Below the pieces are notes generated by a model, which had not been told where the DNA came from, ran no database searches, and saw nothing but the letters and a program-made list of their open reading frames with translations. The position numbers and the translations under genes were made by a program. Positions 1-11,081 of a stretch of 64,000 nt of DNA are shown one piece after another; the stretch's first letter is position 1, and each line of letters starts with the position of its first letter. Source of the stretch: Wyeomyia smithii (lineage: Eukaryota; Arthropoda; Insecta; Diptera; Culicidae); NCBI RefSeq assembly GCF_029784165.1, contig NC_073694.1, positions 24,438,506 through 24,502,505 of the forward strand. Reading direction: 5' to 3'.

Positions 1-1073
1 GTTTCTGACTGTCTTCTGCGGTCGGTTGCTCTCTTGAAGGAATTTTTTGCTGCTATATGCGCGTAACTTTCCTCTACCGTAGGTTCGTCTGTGAAGTTCA
101 CAAGAGCATTGTAGCGGTTAAATGTGTTCACGGGAAAATGTGCTTTAGCTTCAAAGAAAGTAATAGCTTTTTTTGGCCATAAGCGCTTTTATGTTTTTCT
201 GTCTTTGCCATTCAGGACATTGTTCGTCAGTCGTGCCATGATCTGCGTTTCTGCAATATATACATCGACGTGGTTTTTCGCATCGGGTGAATTCCTCTGC
301 CGTTTGATGTGTTTCTCCGCATGTCTGGCATCGTCTAGCACTTCGACAGTCATCTGCTTTGTGATTGAATCGCAAGCATTTGAGGCATAGTACTGCTTTT
401 CGTTTGAAAGGTTCGACTTTTAATGAACAGTTGTAGATTTTCACAGTTTCTGGCAGTATGTTTGACCTGAAGGTAACACTAACACGGTGAGTCGGCTCTT
501 TTTTATTTATTTCCTTTATGTATCGTGTAAGGCGGTAAACTTCTATGATTGGTACGGAACTGCGCATGTCTTGTAGAAGTTCAGCTGTAGAAATGTCTTC
601 AGGAATTCCCAAAATGACTCCTGACACAGTCACCAAGTGTTTTGGTATGTACGCTTTGTACCCATAACTCTTAACGATTCTGTTTTGCACCAGCCTGTTT
701 GCTGCTAAGAAGTTGGTTAAGTATACTAATACCTTTCTTTTACCTGCGTTTTTATGTCCGTTACATTGTTGTCGACTCCGTGGATTTTTCGCATCATTCG
801 TCCAACTGATATTTTGTTGATGCTCTTTTGTCGGTCCTGGATATCTAGTTCAATGTAAACGCGGAAAGGGCCGCCATCTTTTTCCGTGTACAAGTAGTCT
901 TGTTTTGGTTTCTCCGTAGTTATATTTAAAATTGATTTTTCCTGATCTTTTGTTATCTGTGTCATTTTTTATGTGTTTGTGCCTTGTTCAGTATCTCCTA
1001 ATCCATTTATCGTATTTATTTTTGATGTGGTTGGCGGTGGTACTAAATTTATTATCTCGTCATCCGTCTCCAT
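1..1073 (-). pseudogene. LINE ORF1 (gag-like nucleic-acid-binding protein), broken and cut by window edge
   Basis: Reading right to left, an open frame begins at an ATG near 1073. It meets a stop just before a second ATG at 965 and then carries an ORF1-type segment with a GPFRVY motif. The frame shifts around 690-726 and continues through three cysteine-rich knuckles (CLKCLRFNHKADDC, then CQTC and CIYC) between about 420 and 210. It shifts again near 165 and runs off the left edge. Such proteins coat LINE RNA during retrotransposition. The order of an RNA-binding fold followed by three CCHC knuckles fits Jockey/I-type ORF1. At least one stop and two frameshifts make it non-functional. The exact clade is not determined. 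Confidence 0.75.
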
Positions 1074-1179
1074 CACGTGTAATTTTTACCATAGCAAGAT
1101 GGTGGCTCGGCAAAATAATAAAAGCGTCTCTATGACTGGATTGAACTTTAGTTTTTTAGATCCTTCACCTTGATTTCTT

Positions 1180-2480
1180 TTGGTGTTTATTAGTTATATT
1201 TTAAATAAAGAAATGTAGCGTTTTTAAATAAGTTTTGTACTTTAAATGTTTCCAATAAAAATCCGATGTGAAAAGCAAACTTCCTCTGCCAATGGCGGAA
1301 CCGGAAGTGTCGCCGGTCTCCGTCGGGTGAGGTTAGATGTAAACAAAAACAATGCTGTCAGTTTTTGTGAGCATGCAAAGCCTGCAAAGCAAGTGGTAAA
1401 ATTTTTAGTACAGTCAAGTAGCGGTGAATGGTGTAACGACGAAAGAAAATTTAAAATTCGTTAAAAAAACAGAAAACAGCACGTGTTTAAGCAAAAGACC
1501 TGAAATTTTGATGCTCGGTAAGTTTTTCTATAAAAATACATATATATTATATTAGTGTAATTGTTAAAAATTACAGTTTTGTTCATAATTAAAATCGTGA
1601 ATATAGGAGCTTATTTTCGGCCAGTTAACCTTTAAAAAAAAAAAATCTTGATATTTCCAAAAACGACAACTCCAATTTGTTGTCTTACGCAATTTAAAAA
1701 TTAAAAAATACTCCCTAATTGTACTGCTATTTCTGGACCCGAGATCATGCAGTATCCGAAGATTGCTAGAAAAGCTGCGAAAAACTTGAAAAACATTCAA
1801 AAACTCCCCTACATCAGAATTCCAAGAATCGGAATGACGCCTTGAAGGCCTTCTGAATTTGATTTATTTTAACGCCAGTAAGTGCGTCGATGTAGAAACT
1901 TGCTATCAATTCAGTAGTCATATGATTACAGCATACAATTTGATAGACTAACAAATATGAGATTATTCTACTGGAGCTGCTCTTCCAGACCTCGGAAAAG
2001 TATTCAACAGTGTTTGACATAGGGGTTTTATCACGAAACTGTTAATTTTTAATTCTCCAATTTTTGTGATTAATTTTTTTTAAATTGCTTAACTAATTGA
2101 ACTCTGCACGTTGACTAGCAGAATTCGATATCTGATAGATTTCTTGAGCATGTGTACCTCGTGCTTTAGTGTCACATGCAGCCGATTGCAGAAAAGCTTA
2201 GACATTTTTTCTTTCCACTTGTCAAAGTGTAAAATTTCACCCAATACTTCTACAAATTAAATGATCAATTTTTTCTATAAGGCTAGTGTCTTCTTATCAT
2301 ACAATAATCACGTCATCAAAATAAATGGAGTTTTTTTTCTATGGTTATATTCTCTGATTACCAGAAATTCTTAACTCAACTTTGTTAAGAAAATGAACTA
2401 TTGATTTACAAACTCTTGCAATTATTTGTAAATCAAAAGTTTATTCTTCAATGCTTAATATGTACTGTACCTACCGGTCT
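1180..2480. other. Intergenic AT-rich stretch, no supported gene
   Basis: No protein family is recognisable on either strand. A more GC-balanced patch at about 1246-1520 ends in a consensus-like 5' splice site (GGTAAGTT near 1519). It could be a leftover exon, but nothing downstream joins to it. The remainder is AT-rich with poly-A and poly-T runs. Confidence 0.5.
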
Positions 2481-2589
2481 GGTGACATGAGGAAGAGGTT
2501 CCAGAGAAGGCAGTATCAACCTCCGACTATGAATTTATATTAGCGGTGATGAAATCGAGGTGGTAGACGAGTTCGTCTACCTGGGCTCA

Positions 2590-3320
2590 CTGGTGACTCC
2601 GGAGAACGCTCCGCTCGAAAAAAATCCGCCGCTGCCGTATATTCATATAGTCCGCAGGTCGTCTTCCACCTGATCGATCCACCTTGCCCGCTGTGCACCT
2701 CTCCGTCTCGTCCCTGACGGATTGGTTTCTAGAACCATCTTTACCGGGCTGTCGTCTGACATCCTCACAACATGCCCAGCCCACCGTAACCTGCCTATCT
2801 TAGCGGTGTGGACTATAGATGGCGCCCCAAGCGGCTCCTGCAGTTCGTGGTTCATTCGCCTTCTCAACACTCTGTTTTTCATCTGCAGTCCACCGAAAAT
2901 GGTACGCAACACCTTCCGCTCGAAAATCGCAAGGGCGCGTCGGTCCTCCACAAGCATAGTCCATGTCTCATGCCCGTAGAGGACTACCGGTCTGATCAGC
3001 GTCTTGTAGATGATTAACTTGGTGCGGCGACGAATTCTACTCGATCGGAGCGTCCTCCGGAGACCAAAGTATGCACGATTTCCTGCCTTAATGCGCCGTT
3101 GAATTTCTCTGCTGGTTGTTGTCGGCAGTTATCAGTGAGCCCAGGTACACGAACTCATCGACCACCTCGATTTCATCACCACCAATTTGAACTCGAGGAG
3201 GGAGGAGGCCTTCCTTTCATGTACTTCGTCTTCGATGCATTGATGACCAGTCCAATCCGTTTGGCTTCAGCCTTTAGTCCGATGTACGTATCCGCCATCT
3301 TCACAAAGCACATAAGACGG
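2590..3320 (-). pseudogene. RTE-type LINE ORF2, C-terminal part
   Basis: The frame runs from about 3320 to 2643. It contains KRIGLVINASKTKYM, then GGDEIEVVDEFVYLGSL, and later a conserved tail with RLRWAGHVVRM and RARWIDQVEDDL. This is the thumb/C-terminal region of RTE-like reverse transcriptases, often misannotated in insects as craniofacial development protein 2. Frameshifts break it near 2960-3100. It has no function on its own. Confidence 0.75.
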
Positions 3321-4640
3321 TCCCTATATAAAAGAGTGGCCAATTTCATATTCATGCGAATTTCATATTCAGGATGTTTTGAGCACAGGATTTTGTAGTA
3401 TTTTATCTATATTTTCATAATTTTTGAATGAAATCTTGATACAAAAAACGGTTCATGTTGAAAAATGCCTTCAAAGTTACCTATTTCAGAAACGGAGAAA
3501 AATAGTTTTTCTGAATATTTTGGAATATATAGAAACCTACTAAAGCTATCATGGTATGTTCACATATGATTGGAAGCTTATTAAATTAATTTCCTAAAAC
3601 AGGATGGGTAATGGATTTCAACCCTACAGAGTCAGTCGCAGGCCACATTGAAAATATGCGTAACTTTCCTAATTTTGACCATCAAAAACATTAAATGTAA
3701 GCACGTGTAAGCACAGCACCTGATAGTGTGTCTGAGAGCCCTACTTGTGCCCTTCAAGAATATGTATTAAAAGTTTGCGGAAAATTTGCGTTTTTGTAGA
3801 AAAAGATGATTAAAAATTTTCCATTTTTTTGCAATTTTTGAATTTTTGGATGATTTATCAACAAAGTTTTTTTGTATATTATTGCAATTTGGTTCAAAAC
3901 ACACTAAAAAAACGTGAAATTATTAGAATAATTGGTTTATTAGAAAATAGGTTGTTTAAAACATATGTTAATAATTTGAGTAAAATTTACGTTTTTGTAG
4001 AAAAAGATAATTTAAAATTTTATATTTTTTACGTAATTTTTTGGAGTTTTATGTTGACTTATCAACATATGTCATAGCAAGGATCATACGAGGTCATACG
4101 AGGAAGTTAATAATATCGATTTAGTGAGTTTGTTCATACAACCTTGAACAGAAAATGTTATGAATGATTGCATTGAATTGATCAAGCACCGTTTTAAAAC
4201 AGTTTTTTTACAAACAATACGATAGAAAACTGTATCAACATAGAGCCAAATCGAGATTTGCTGAATCGTTTCGTCTTCGGTAGTTTTGTTTGAATTGAAT
4301 AGATTTACAACTTTGCTGAAGAAACCATATCTCTTGGATGATCCTATCAAAAGTTAGATTCGTGCGCCATCTCTGCGGACAAATCGCGAACTAACTCTCA
4401 AAGCCATAAGAAGCGTTTTACTATTATGTGATCTTTGCTGAAAACAGTAATCGGTTAACTCGTTCCACTAACGAGTTATTTACGTTTATTCGAAAACACA
4501 AGACATTTGCCTCAGTTTACGTGGTTTACAGACAGCCCCTTGTCAGTACAACACTTTTTTTATATGTCAATCATCTGCAGTGGAAAACCAACAATTTGGC
4601 ACAAAAAATGAATTTTGGCCGGAAATTTCAATTTTCCGAC
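3320..4640. other. AT-rich insert inside the RTE element
   Basis: This block separates two adjacent parts of the RTE reverse transcriptase. It has no recognisable coding content. It holds a diverged direct duplication: about 100 bp at 3779-3875 recurs at 3979-4075, both with the core TTTTTGTAGAAAAAGAT. A short doublet, TCATACGAGG twice, lies near 4085-4105. No clear terminal inverted repeat or target-site duplication was found, so its nature is unknown. Confidence 0.45.
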
Positions 4641-5590
4641 CATTGTGCAAAGGTCCGAGCCACAATGTCAATATCGTTGGCGAAACCAAACAGTTGAACC
4701 GACTGTTGGAATATCGTGCCATTTGTGTTAATCCCCGCTCTTCTAATGACACCTTCCAGGGCAATGTTAAACAGTAGCCACGAGAGACCATCACCTTGCC
4801 TTAGACCTCTTCGGGTTTCGAAGGGGCTCGAGAGTGCCCCCGAAACTCGAACTACACACATCACTCGATCCATCGTCGCTTTGACCAACCGCGTCAGTTT
4901 GTCCGGAAATCCGTAGTCGTGCATTATTTGCCATAGCTTGTCCCGATCGATTGTGTCGTACGCCGATTTAAAATCGATGAACAAATGATGTGCGAACTGC
5001 TTCGCAAATGGTGATAGTCGACGGCAAAGTATTTGGGAGAGTATCTTGTAGGCGGCATTCAACAGAGTGATTGCCCGGTAATTGCAGCACTCCAGTTTGT
5101 CGCCCTTTTTGTAGATGGGACACAAAATACCCTCCATCCACTCCTCCGGTACTCGTTCTTCCTCCCAAACCTTGACAATGACCCAGTGCACGGCTCTAGC
5201 CAGTGTTTCTTCACCGTATTTCAATAGCTCGCTGGGAAGCTGGTCCACTCCAGCAGCTTTATTGTTTTTCAGCCGACCAATCTCCTCCTCCACCTCCAGA
5301 AGATCGGGGGCTGGAATTCTGATGTCTTTTGCTCGGGCACCAAGATCAATTGTCATACCGTCCTCGCGCACTACTGCATCGCCGTTTAGATGCTCGTCGA
5401 AGTGCTGCCTCCACCTTTCGATCAACTCACACTCGTTTGTAAGGTGGTTGCCGTCCAAGCTCCTGCACATATCGGCTTGCGGCACAAAGCCTTTGCGGGA
5501 GCTGTTCAGCTTCTCGTAGAACTTCCGAGTGTCGTTAGCTTGGTACAGCTCACCATTTGATGCCCAAACGATGTCGTATTTCCTAAAAAC
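4628..5590 (-). pseudogene. RTE-type LINE reverse transcriptase domain
   Basis: This is a nearly uninterrupted minus-strand frame. The residues before the polymerase domain include NDTRKFYEKLN. The palm motifs follow in order: NYRAITLLNAAYKILS, FIDFKSAYDTIDRDKLW, RRGLRQGDGLS and the catalytic box FANDIDIV. RTE proteins normally have FADD here, so the first catalytic aspartate is replaced by asparagine and the enzyme would be inactive. The frame stops making sense near 4640 where the AT-rich insert begins. The extra residues at its 5' end (5590-5623) come from neighbouring copia DNA. Confidence 0.8.
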
Positions 5591-6935
5591 GAAATCGAAG
5601 TCAAAAGTCTTGAAAGCATTCAAGGATTTTCATGCAATGGCGGAACGACAATCTGGCTTGAAACTCAAGATGCTGAGGACCGATTACGGAAAGGAATACG
5701 TCAACCACGGTTTCCAGGGTTACTTGAAGCCCGTGGCACACGGCATCAAACGACGAACGACTACACTCCGGAGCAGAATGGAAAGGCAGCGCGAGCCAAC
5801 CGATCTATCGTAGAGCGTGCTCGCTGCATATTATTCGAAACAGAACTACCAAAATCGTTCTGTACGAAAGCTGTTTCGACGACTGTCTACTTGCTAAACC
5901 GTTCGCCAACACACAATCACGATATCACTCCAGAAGGACCCTGGTGCGGATAGAAGCCGAATTATTCACATGTCCGAGTGTTCGGAACTAAAGGCATGGT
6001 GTACATCCCGAAGCAGAAGCGAAGGAAGTGGGACGCTCAATCCCATGAATGTGTGCTGACTGGATTCGACGAAGACACGAAAGTGTACAGGCTGTACGAT
6101 CCAAAGTCAGGGTACATTTTCAAGAGTCGGGGGTGGATTTTCACAACGCAACAGGGCCGAGTCCGGTTCAAGCAGTGCAAGGAATCCAACAAAGTCGTAC
6201 GCTGATCCAGCTAGATTTCGAGGGCGTCGTTTGACTGTCATCCGAAGTTGAAGAGGGTGAATTTTTCACGGACTATGCGACTACTGTTGTAAATAAAGCT
6301 ACTAGCGATGATTCTGTGATTGAAGTAACTCCTGTGCTCCCACCGCGACAATCTTCATATCCACCTAGTTCACGGGTGTTAAGGCCCAGCGGTCATGAGC
6401 ACAAACTACCCGGCAGTTTCCATGTACCGGGCAAAGGTCTGCCGCATATCAATCCCCCACACAATCCATTCGTTTTAAAACCATCCAAATGATGGCGAGC
6501 CAACCAGAGTACCGACAACCAGGGTCATTCAGCGGTACTGCGGAATCCACTAGTCAAGCCGTGGCCAGGAGGAGCGAGGATGATCTTGTGATGCACCAGC
6601 AAGCATTGTCGCGAGACGACTCCGAACGCTGGAAGATGGCTATAAAAGAGGAATACGACGCTCTGAGACGCAAGTGGAAACGTGGATCGATATAAAGCCC
6701 GCTTAGTAACTCAGCGAAAGGAGGTGGACTACGACGAGACCTACTCGCCTGTGGTTCGTTACAATTCACTGTTTGCGTTAACGGCCGAATACAACTTGCT
6801 AGTGGATCAGATGGATGCGATTACTGCGTTTCTTCAGGGAGATCTGGCGAGGGAATTTTCATGGAGCAACCACCATGTTTTGTGAAACTCGAAGCATGCC
6901 CGCTTGTGTATCGCTTAAACAATGGACTCAAACAA
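5590..6935 (+). pseudogene. copia integrase and 5' part of reverse transcriptase
   Basis: The integrase core is recognisable in the segment with KMLRTDYGKEYVNHGF, followed after a frameshift by NGKAARANRSIVERARC. The C-terminal integrase region with HVRVFGTKGMVYIPKQ and GFDEDTKVYRLYDP covers 5960-6200. After a degraded linker comes the start of reverse transcriptase (SERWKMAIKEEYDAL, KARLVTQ, ETYSPVVRYNS, MDAITAFLQGDL) at 6620-6860. Several frameshifts and in-frame stops (for example near 5950 and 6690) show that it is dead. Confidence 0.8.
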
Positions 6936-6937
6936 TT

Positions 6938-7797
6938 TTTACATTTGTGTTGTAGCTTTGATTATCAGCTCGTCATGACAAAGTTATCATTTGAAATATA
7001 ATTAGATATGAGTAGTATTGACCGAACGTGCAACCCACCAAGTGACGCTAAGTCGTAACACCCAATTACGCCGCATGGGTACTAGCTTACATATAAAACC
7101 AAATTAAATTGCCGCTCGCCTTCCGCCGTGCGAGAGCACGCACACAAAAAAAGCCAGCCAGACAGGATTAGCAAAAGAGCCTTACATTCAGCAAGTGGAG
7201 TTGCCAGCAGACCATCCCAGGAGAATGTGCGTTCTGCGTCAGTGGCAAACAGTGAGAAAAACTCGTGCGACGCTTGGATCAAGCCGGGGAAAAGAAGGTG
7301 ATTAATCTGATGATATCTGTCGCTCGTGCAAACTTCGCGAAAACATCACTGTTCGTACGAGTGGTAAGCAATCTTCTATGTGATTTGATCACCGGCGCAA
7401 TCATCCAGCTATTTGACACGAACAGATAGCGAAAAGGCGGATCTCGTGGCTCCAATCACCAACCAACTAAATCACCAACTAACCAATTCGGAAAGCGCAC
7501 AGAGAACGCAATCAGCACCCCTTGGACTCGCGGATCGTCGGTGGAACCAGGATTAGTTCGCGAAAATCGTGGCCAGTTTGGTGCGCAGCTTTGCTCGGAG
7601 ACCGGTAGTCATGGTACCGTGAGTAATATGAATAAGTGGGTTAGGGAAACGAACATTTATGTAAGACTCTGTAATCGAAAAATTGGGCAACATAATACTA
7701 CACTCATTGTACATCATTCATTTTTGGGCATTTCGTTCTGCTAGTCGGACGTGTGTAGGATCTTCGCTTGCACATCCACACTCGGAACCTAAACACA
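6938..7797. mobile_element. Insertion within copia pol, possibly a solo LTR
   Basis: The copia reverse transcriptase frame stops after GLKQ at 6935 and resumes with SSRVWNAKLEAALEKMGLI at about 7800. The two flanks both carry ACAAT, compatible with a 5-bp target duplication. The inserted DNA is non-coding. It contains a TATA-like box (TATAAAA near 7093) followed by GC-richer sequence, as in LTR promoters. The ends do not show a clean TG...CA, so the LTR interpretation is tentative. Confidence 0.45.
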
Positions 7798-8790
7798 ATC
7801 CAGCAGGGTTTGGAACGCCAAGCTGGAGGCCGCGCTGGAAAAGATGGGACTTATCTAATCAAATGCGAAGGCTGTAACTACTCCATTGAACGCCGCAGAA
7901 AAGCTCACGAAAGAATTAGCACCGAAGACCCCGGAAGAGGTTGAACAAATGAAAGTTATTCCATACCAGGAGGCTGTCGGGTGTTTGATGTACTTTTTGC
8001 CGTGAATCTAATGAGTCGATTAATCACGAATCGTGGACTGACACACTGGGAAGCCGTCAAGCATATTTTCCAGTACCTTTAAGGTACATCGAATATGATG
8101 TTGTGGTATTCTGTGATGGGTGATTTAAAGCTTATAGTTTGTACCGATGCGAATTAGGCATTCAATCTCGACGACAGACGATCTACGAGTGGATACGTGT
8201 TTGTCATGCAAGGCGGAGCAGTATTTCCACAGAGAATAGACATTCATGTTCATATGAAGAAATTTGAAAATCGTGTGTAAAAATTTGAATCAAAATACGT
8301 TAATACACTAACGACATCTGTCTTGTGTTGCCCCAGTTACACTGCATAAATATTGCTGTATCGATATTTTATCGATATCAGTGCTTGGTTTGTAAGTGAC
8401 AAAAGCGCCACATAGCGGAAGCATTACCACTTAGTGGTAAATGATGGTTGCAAGTTTTTACACATCTTTTGAAAAGAAGATGAACGTCTGTTCTCTGTGG
8501 TATTTCGGACCTGTAGGCGTCAAACCACCGTGTCACTATCAACCTGCTAAGCGGAGTGCATGGCTCTGTCTGCTGCGGTACAAGAGGCGTCATGGTGGCG
8601 ATGACTGGTGTCGCAGTTTGGTCAAGATGACCCAATCGAATTGAGATGTGACAACCAGAGCACGAACTGCATTGCAAGAAACAGCAAATATACACCACGA
8701 AAGAAGCACATCGATATCCGGCACTGATAAGCAAGTAGCAGATGATTTAACAAAAGCATTTCAACGCGTCAAGCTCGAACGCAATCGAGC
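7798..8790 (+). pseudogene. copia reverse transcriptase end and RNase H, split by a MITE
   Basis: The first part (7800-8227) includes a segment like PYQEAVGCLMYF and an RNase H region with DRRSTSGYVFVMQGGAV. After the 272-bp MITE the frame resumes near 8510. It continues through the conserved IELRCDNQSTNCIARN and KHIDIRH at about 8635-8720 and then the tail QVADDLTKAF. Multiple frameshifts interrupt it. The catalytic order is that expected for copia pol. Confidence 0.75.
8228..8499. mobile_element. 272-bp MITE in copia RNase H (7-8 bp TSD)
   Basis: The ends are inverted copies: CACAGAGAATAGACATTCAT at the left, and at the right the reverse complement of CACAGAGAACAGACGTTCAT. The flanks are GTATTTC at 8221-8227 and 8500-8506, a 7-bp exact (possibly 8-bp degraded) duplication. 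It interrupts the copia RNase H frame. An 8-bp duplication would suggest hAT, but the superfamily is unassigned. Confidence 0.65.
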
Positions 8791-8849
8791 AACAATGGGC
8801 TTGAAAGGAGTATTGGGAATTAGTGGGCTGCGATCCAGCTGTGTCCAAC

Positions 8850-11000
8850 ATAGCAATCTCCTGTTAACAAAGGAACTAAATTTTACTATCGAAAACAAAA
8901 GCGATGTTATTTTCAACCGCTGATGTCGACTCACAACTAAAAATAGGAGACACGGTAATAGAAACCGTTAGATATTACAAATATTTAGGACAAAAATGAG
9001 AACCCACATTAGAACTGCTGGACTTAGAATAGTGGATCGTCAAAGAACATCACACAATGGAAAGAATAGCTCAGCATTTAAAGAGAAAGGACCTGATAGG
9101 AGAAGATATGATCGAACAAATACCAAAACTGGCAGCACATATGTGGTACTTGCTAAACCAGGTGCAAAAGGAAAACGTGAACCAAATATCGAACGAGATT
9201 TCCGAGAGCATGTTGAGCAAGCGAATCCGCGGATCAACTGGCAAAACAAGAAATAACGAGCCCAACAATGTCAATCAACAGATTGGTATGGCACGGTATA
9301 CGTCAGACATTGAAGAAACAGCTAGAAGAAAAGACAAACGAGTGGTACCGTAAAACGGGGCGAATAGAAACAGTGGGGCGAATAGAAACAAAACTTCCGA
9401 ACTTGAAAAATGCGATTTGAGGTCTTCGATTACATTTAAAAACCATGCAAAAAATATTTTCTTAGATAGTTCAATAGTAAACAAGTCCTGCAAACCCATT
9501 TTTGGGTTAGCAGCACTACTGTCGGTTTGCTTAAAAAAATGCAAAATGGGGGTTCAAATTCTGAACGTTACCGAGTACCAAAAAACTTTGTCTGTGGAAG
9601 CCATTCTGCTACACTTAGAACTTGTTCGTGTGATATACTGGGTCGGTAGTTAAGCATTTCAAGTTTTTACGCTGAATGAGGGAATTTCCGTAAGGTATTC
9701 ATCACCACGTTACCTATGTTTGGAAAACTCGCGGTTCTCAGAATCTCTTCTCAGAATAACGGGGCGAATAGAAACAACGCCGTAGCGGCTATTTTTGTAC
9801 CAAAACATGTAGATTTGAGAAATGCTATAATGTTTTATAAGTAAAATGATGTGGAACATGTTTTGTGCATTTTCAGCCCCCCCAGACTTACCAACAAAAA
9901 AGTCCAAAAACGTAAAAAAACTGTTTTTTTCTGTAAAGCGGTTACGAAATATAGAATCAACTACTCGGATAAATCGGATGTTACCTTTAGACTTCAATCC
10001 AGTAGACAACCACGCTAGTTTCAAGAAACGTGATGAAAGTCTGATTTATCTGCTGCATGATGCTCGACATGGCCTAACCTAAGAGATATGCATCAAGGTT
10101 TCAGTTCCACCAAGACAAAATGTTCCCGGATGTCGTGTCCTAGATGAAACACCGGAAGATGCCAGACCAGTGGAAATGCTTGACCCAACCCGAGTCCTTC
10201 TGTTCCTAATAAGGACTCTAATAGAACATATTCATTCATAAGATAACAAACATGAAGTAATTAACCGAACATTTCCACTATTTTGATATTTTATATCGTT
10301 TTCTTGCCTCTCATATCAATAAATATGATGCAATTGTTCTGTTTTCTTCGAATTAAAACTAGAATTTTCTATCAGAACAAGGAAAACGTATTTTATTGGC
10401 GAGTGTTTCTATTCGCCCCATTGCGGGGTGAATAGAAACATGCAACATTTTTTTCAATAAAACAATGAATTACTTATTGTATCAAAATGGACGTTACACC
10501 CTTAATAAAGGGAGGCAAGACCCATGTTTTAAAACTTTTATATTCATTCTATACATTATAGTATTTTTTGTACACTGCAAGATATATCGCAGACTGTTTC
10601 TATTCGCCCCGTTCTACGGTACCAACAATTAGCTCTTATTGTAAATATTGGTATAAAACTTTCCTCACAAGCCATGTTATTGAAAGGCAACTTTGAACCG
10701 AGAAGAAGTACGACTTTTAAATAGAATCAGTTACGGACATGACTACTTAAGTTTTTGGCTGGCCAAACTAAAAATCAAGGATAGTGAAGTCTGTGATCTA
10801 TGCAACATTATTTCTATTGGGAATCATACCGAAACAAGACGGAAATGATAGAAAACTTCGAAGAATCAAAGATGAAGGAAAGAATCAAATTCATCGAAAT
10901 AGCGAGACTAACACCGTGAATCACGTTGAAGCAAATTTCCAGGAGGTAATCATTGGCGGCACAAGCTCCTCTAGCCATAAAAACTTCAAATACAACAACA
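8850..11000 (+). pseudogene. LINE ORF2 tail, copy 1 (upstream of zinc-finger gene 1)
   Basis: This is a degraded plus-strand remnant of the region after the reverse transcriptase. It starts with LKIGDTVIETVRYYKYLG near 8945, skips a block present in the copies at 12.7 and 38 kb, and continues with RIAQHLKRKDLIGEDMIEQI. A TA-flanked element splits it at 9348-10619. It ends in a C-terminal motif (HDYLSFWLAKLKIKDSEVCDLC) near 10740-10810 and AAC-rich sequence at about 11000. The remnant stops directly before the conserved promoter stretch of gene 1. The family is a non-LTR retrotransposon of uncertain clade. Confidence 0.65.
9348..10619. mobile_element. 1.27-kb TA-flanked MITE (Tc1/mariner-like TSD)
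   Basis: The terminal inverted repeats are 24 bp with one mismatch, beginning CCGTAAAACGGGGCGAATAG at the left and mirrored at 10596-10619. TA flanks both ends (9346-9347 and 10620-10621), and the LINE reading frame continues on either side. Internal copies of the subterminal motif GGGGCGAATAGAAAC lie at about 9372, 9760 and (inverted) 10410. No transposase is encoded, so it is non-autonomous. Confidence 0.8.
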
Positions 11001-11019
11001 ACGATGACAATTTCGCCAG

Positions 11020-11081
11020 TTTGTTTGAAAACAGTGCAGTTCTAATTTTTTTACTGTATCTGGTTCACAGTGAATAACAAA
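11020..11081 (+). promoter_or_regulatory. Presumed core promoter and 5' UTR of zinc-finger gene 1
   Basis: The stretch CCAGTTTGTTTG...AAACAGTGCAGTTCTAA...GGTTCACAGTGAATAACAAA lies immediately before the ATG and is conserved in the + paralogues and, inverted, in gene 6. In genes 3, 5, 7, 8 and 9 the corresponding site reads TCAGTT, the arthropod initiator. No TATA box is seen. The DNA upstream is LINE-derived in genes 1, 2 and 4. Confidence 0.35.

Larger units (their letters stand above)
2480..5585 (-). mobile_element. Broken RTE-type LINE (two ORF2 pieces around a 1.3-kb insert)
   Basis: Two minus-strand blocks belong to one endonuclease/reverse-transcriptase polyprotein. The reverse transcriptase lies at 4640-5580. 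The segment that should follow it, starting KMADTYIGLKAEAKRIGLV, and the C-terminus lie at 2640-3320. AT-rich DNA at 3320-4640 separates them. Both pieces resemble RTE/JAM1-like insect proteins. The outer limits are approximate: the 5' end abuts copia sequence near 5585, and the 3' end contains a small inversion at about 2540-2600. Confidence 0.75.
5585..8790 (+). mobile_element. Ty1/copia retrotransposon remnant (pol), with two insertions
   Basis: Plus-strand pieces follow the copia order integrase, reverse transcriptase, RNase H. They are split by an 860-bp insert (about 6938-7797) and a 272-bp MITE (8228-8499). The host protein frame can be followed across both gaps, which shows they are secondary insertions. 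Gag, protease, the 5' LTR and part of the integrase are missing. The last coding codons fade into GAGCAACAATGGGCTT at about 8785, a motif that recurs at 12536 and 37800. Confidence 0.8.

Noticed and set aside
1814..2340. Minus-strand copia reverse transcriptase remnant
   Set aside because: A few residues (for example FLHRRTYWR, DDVIIVYD) look copia-like, but too little agrees to support it.
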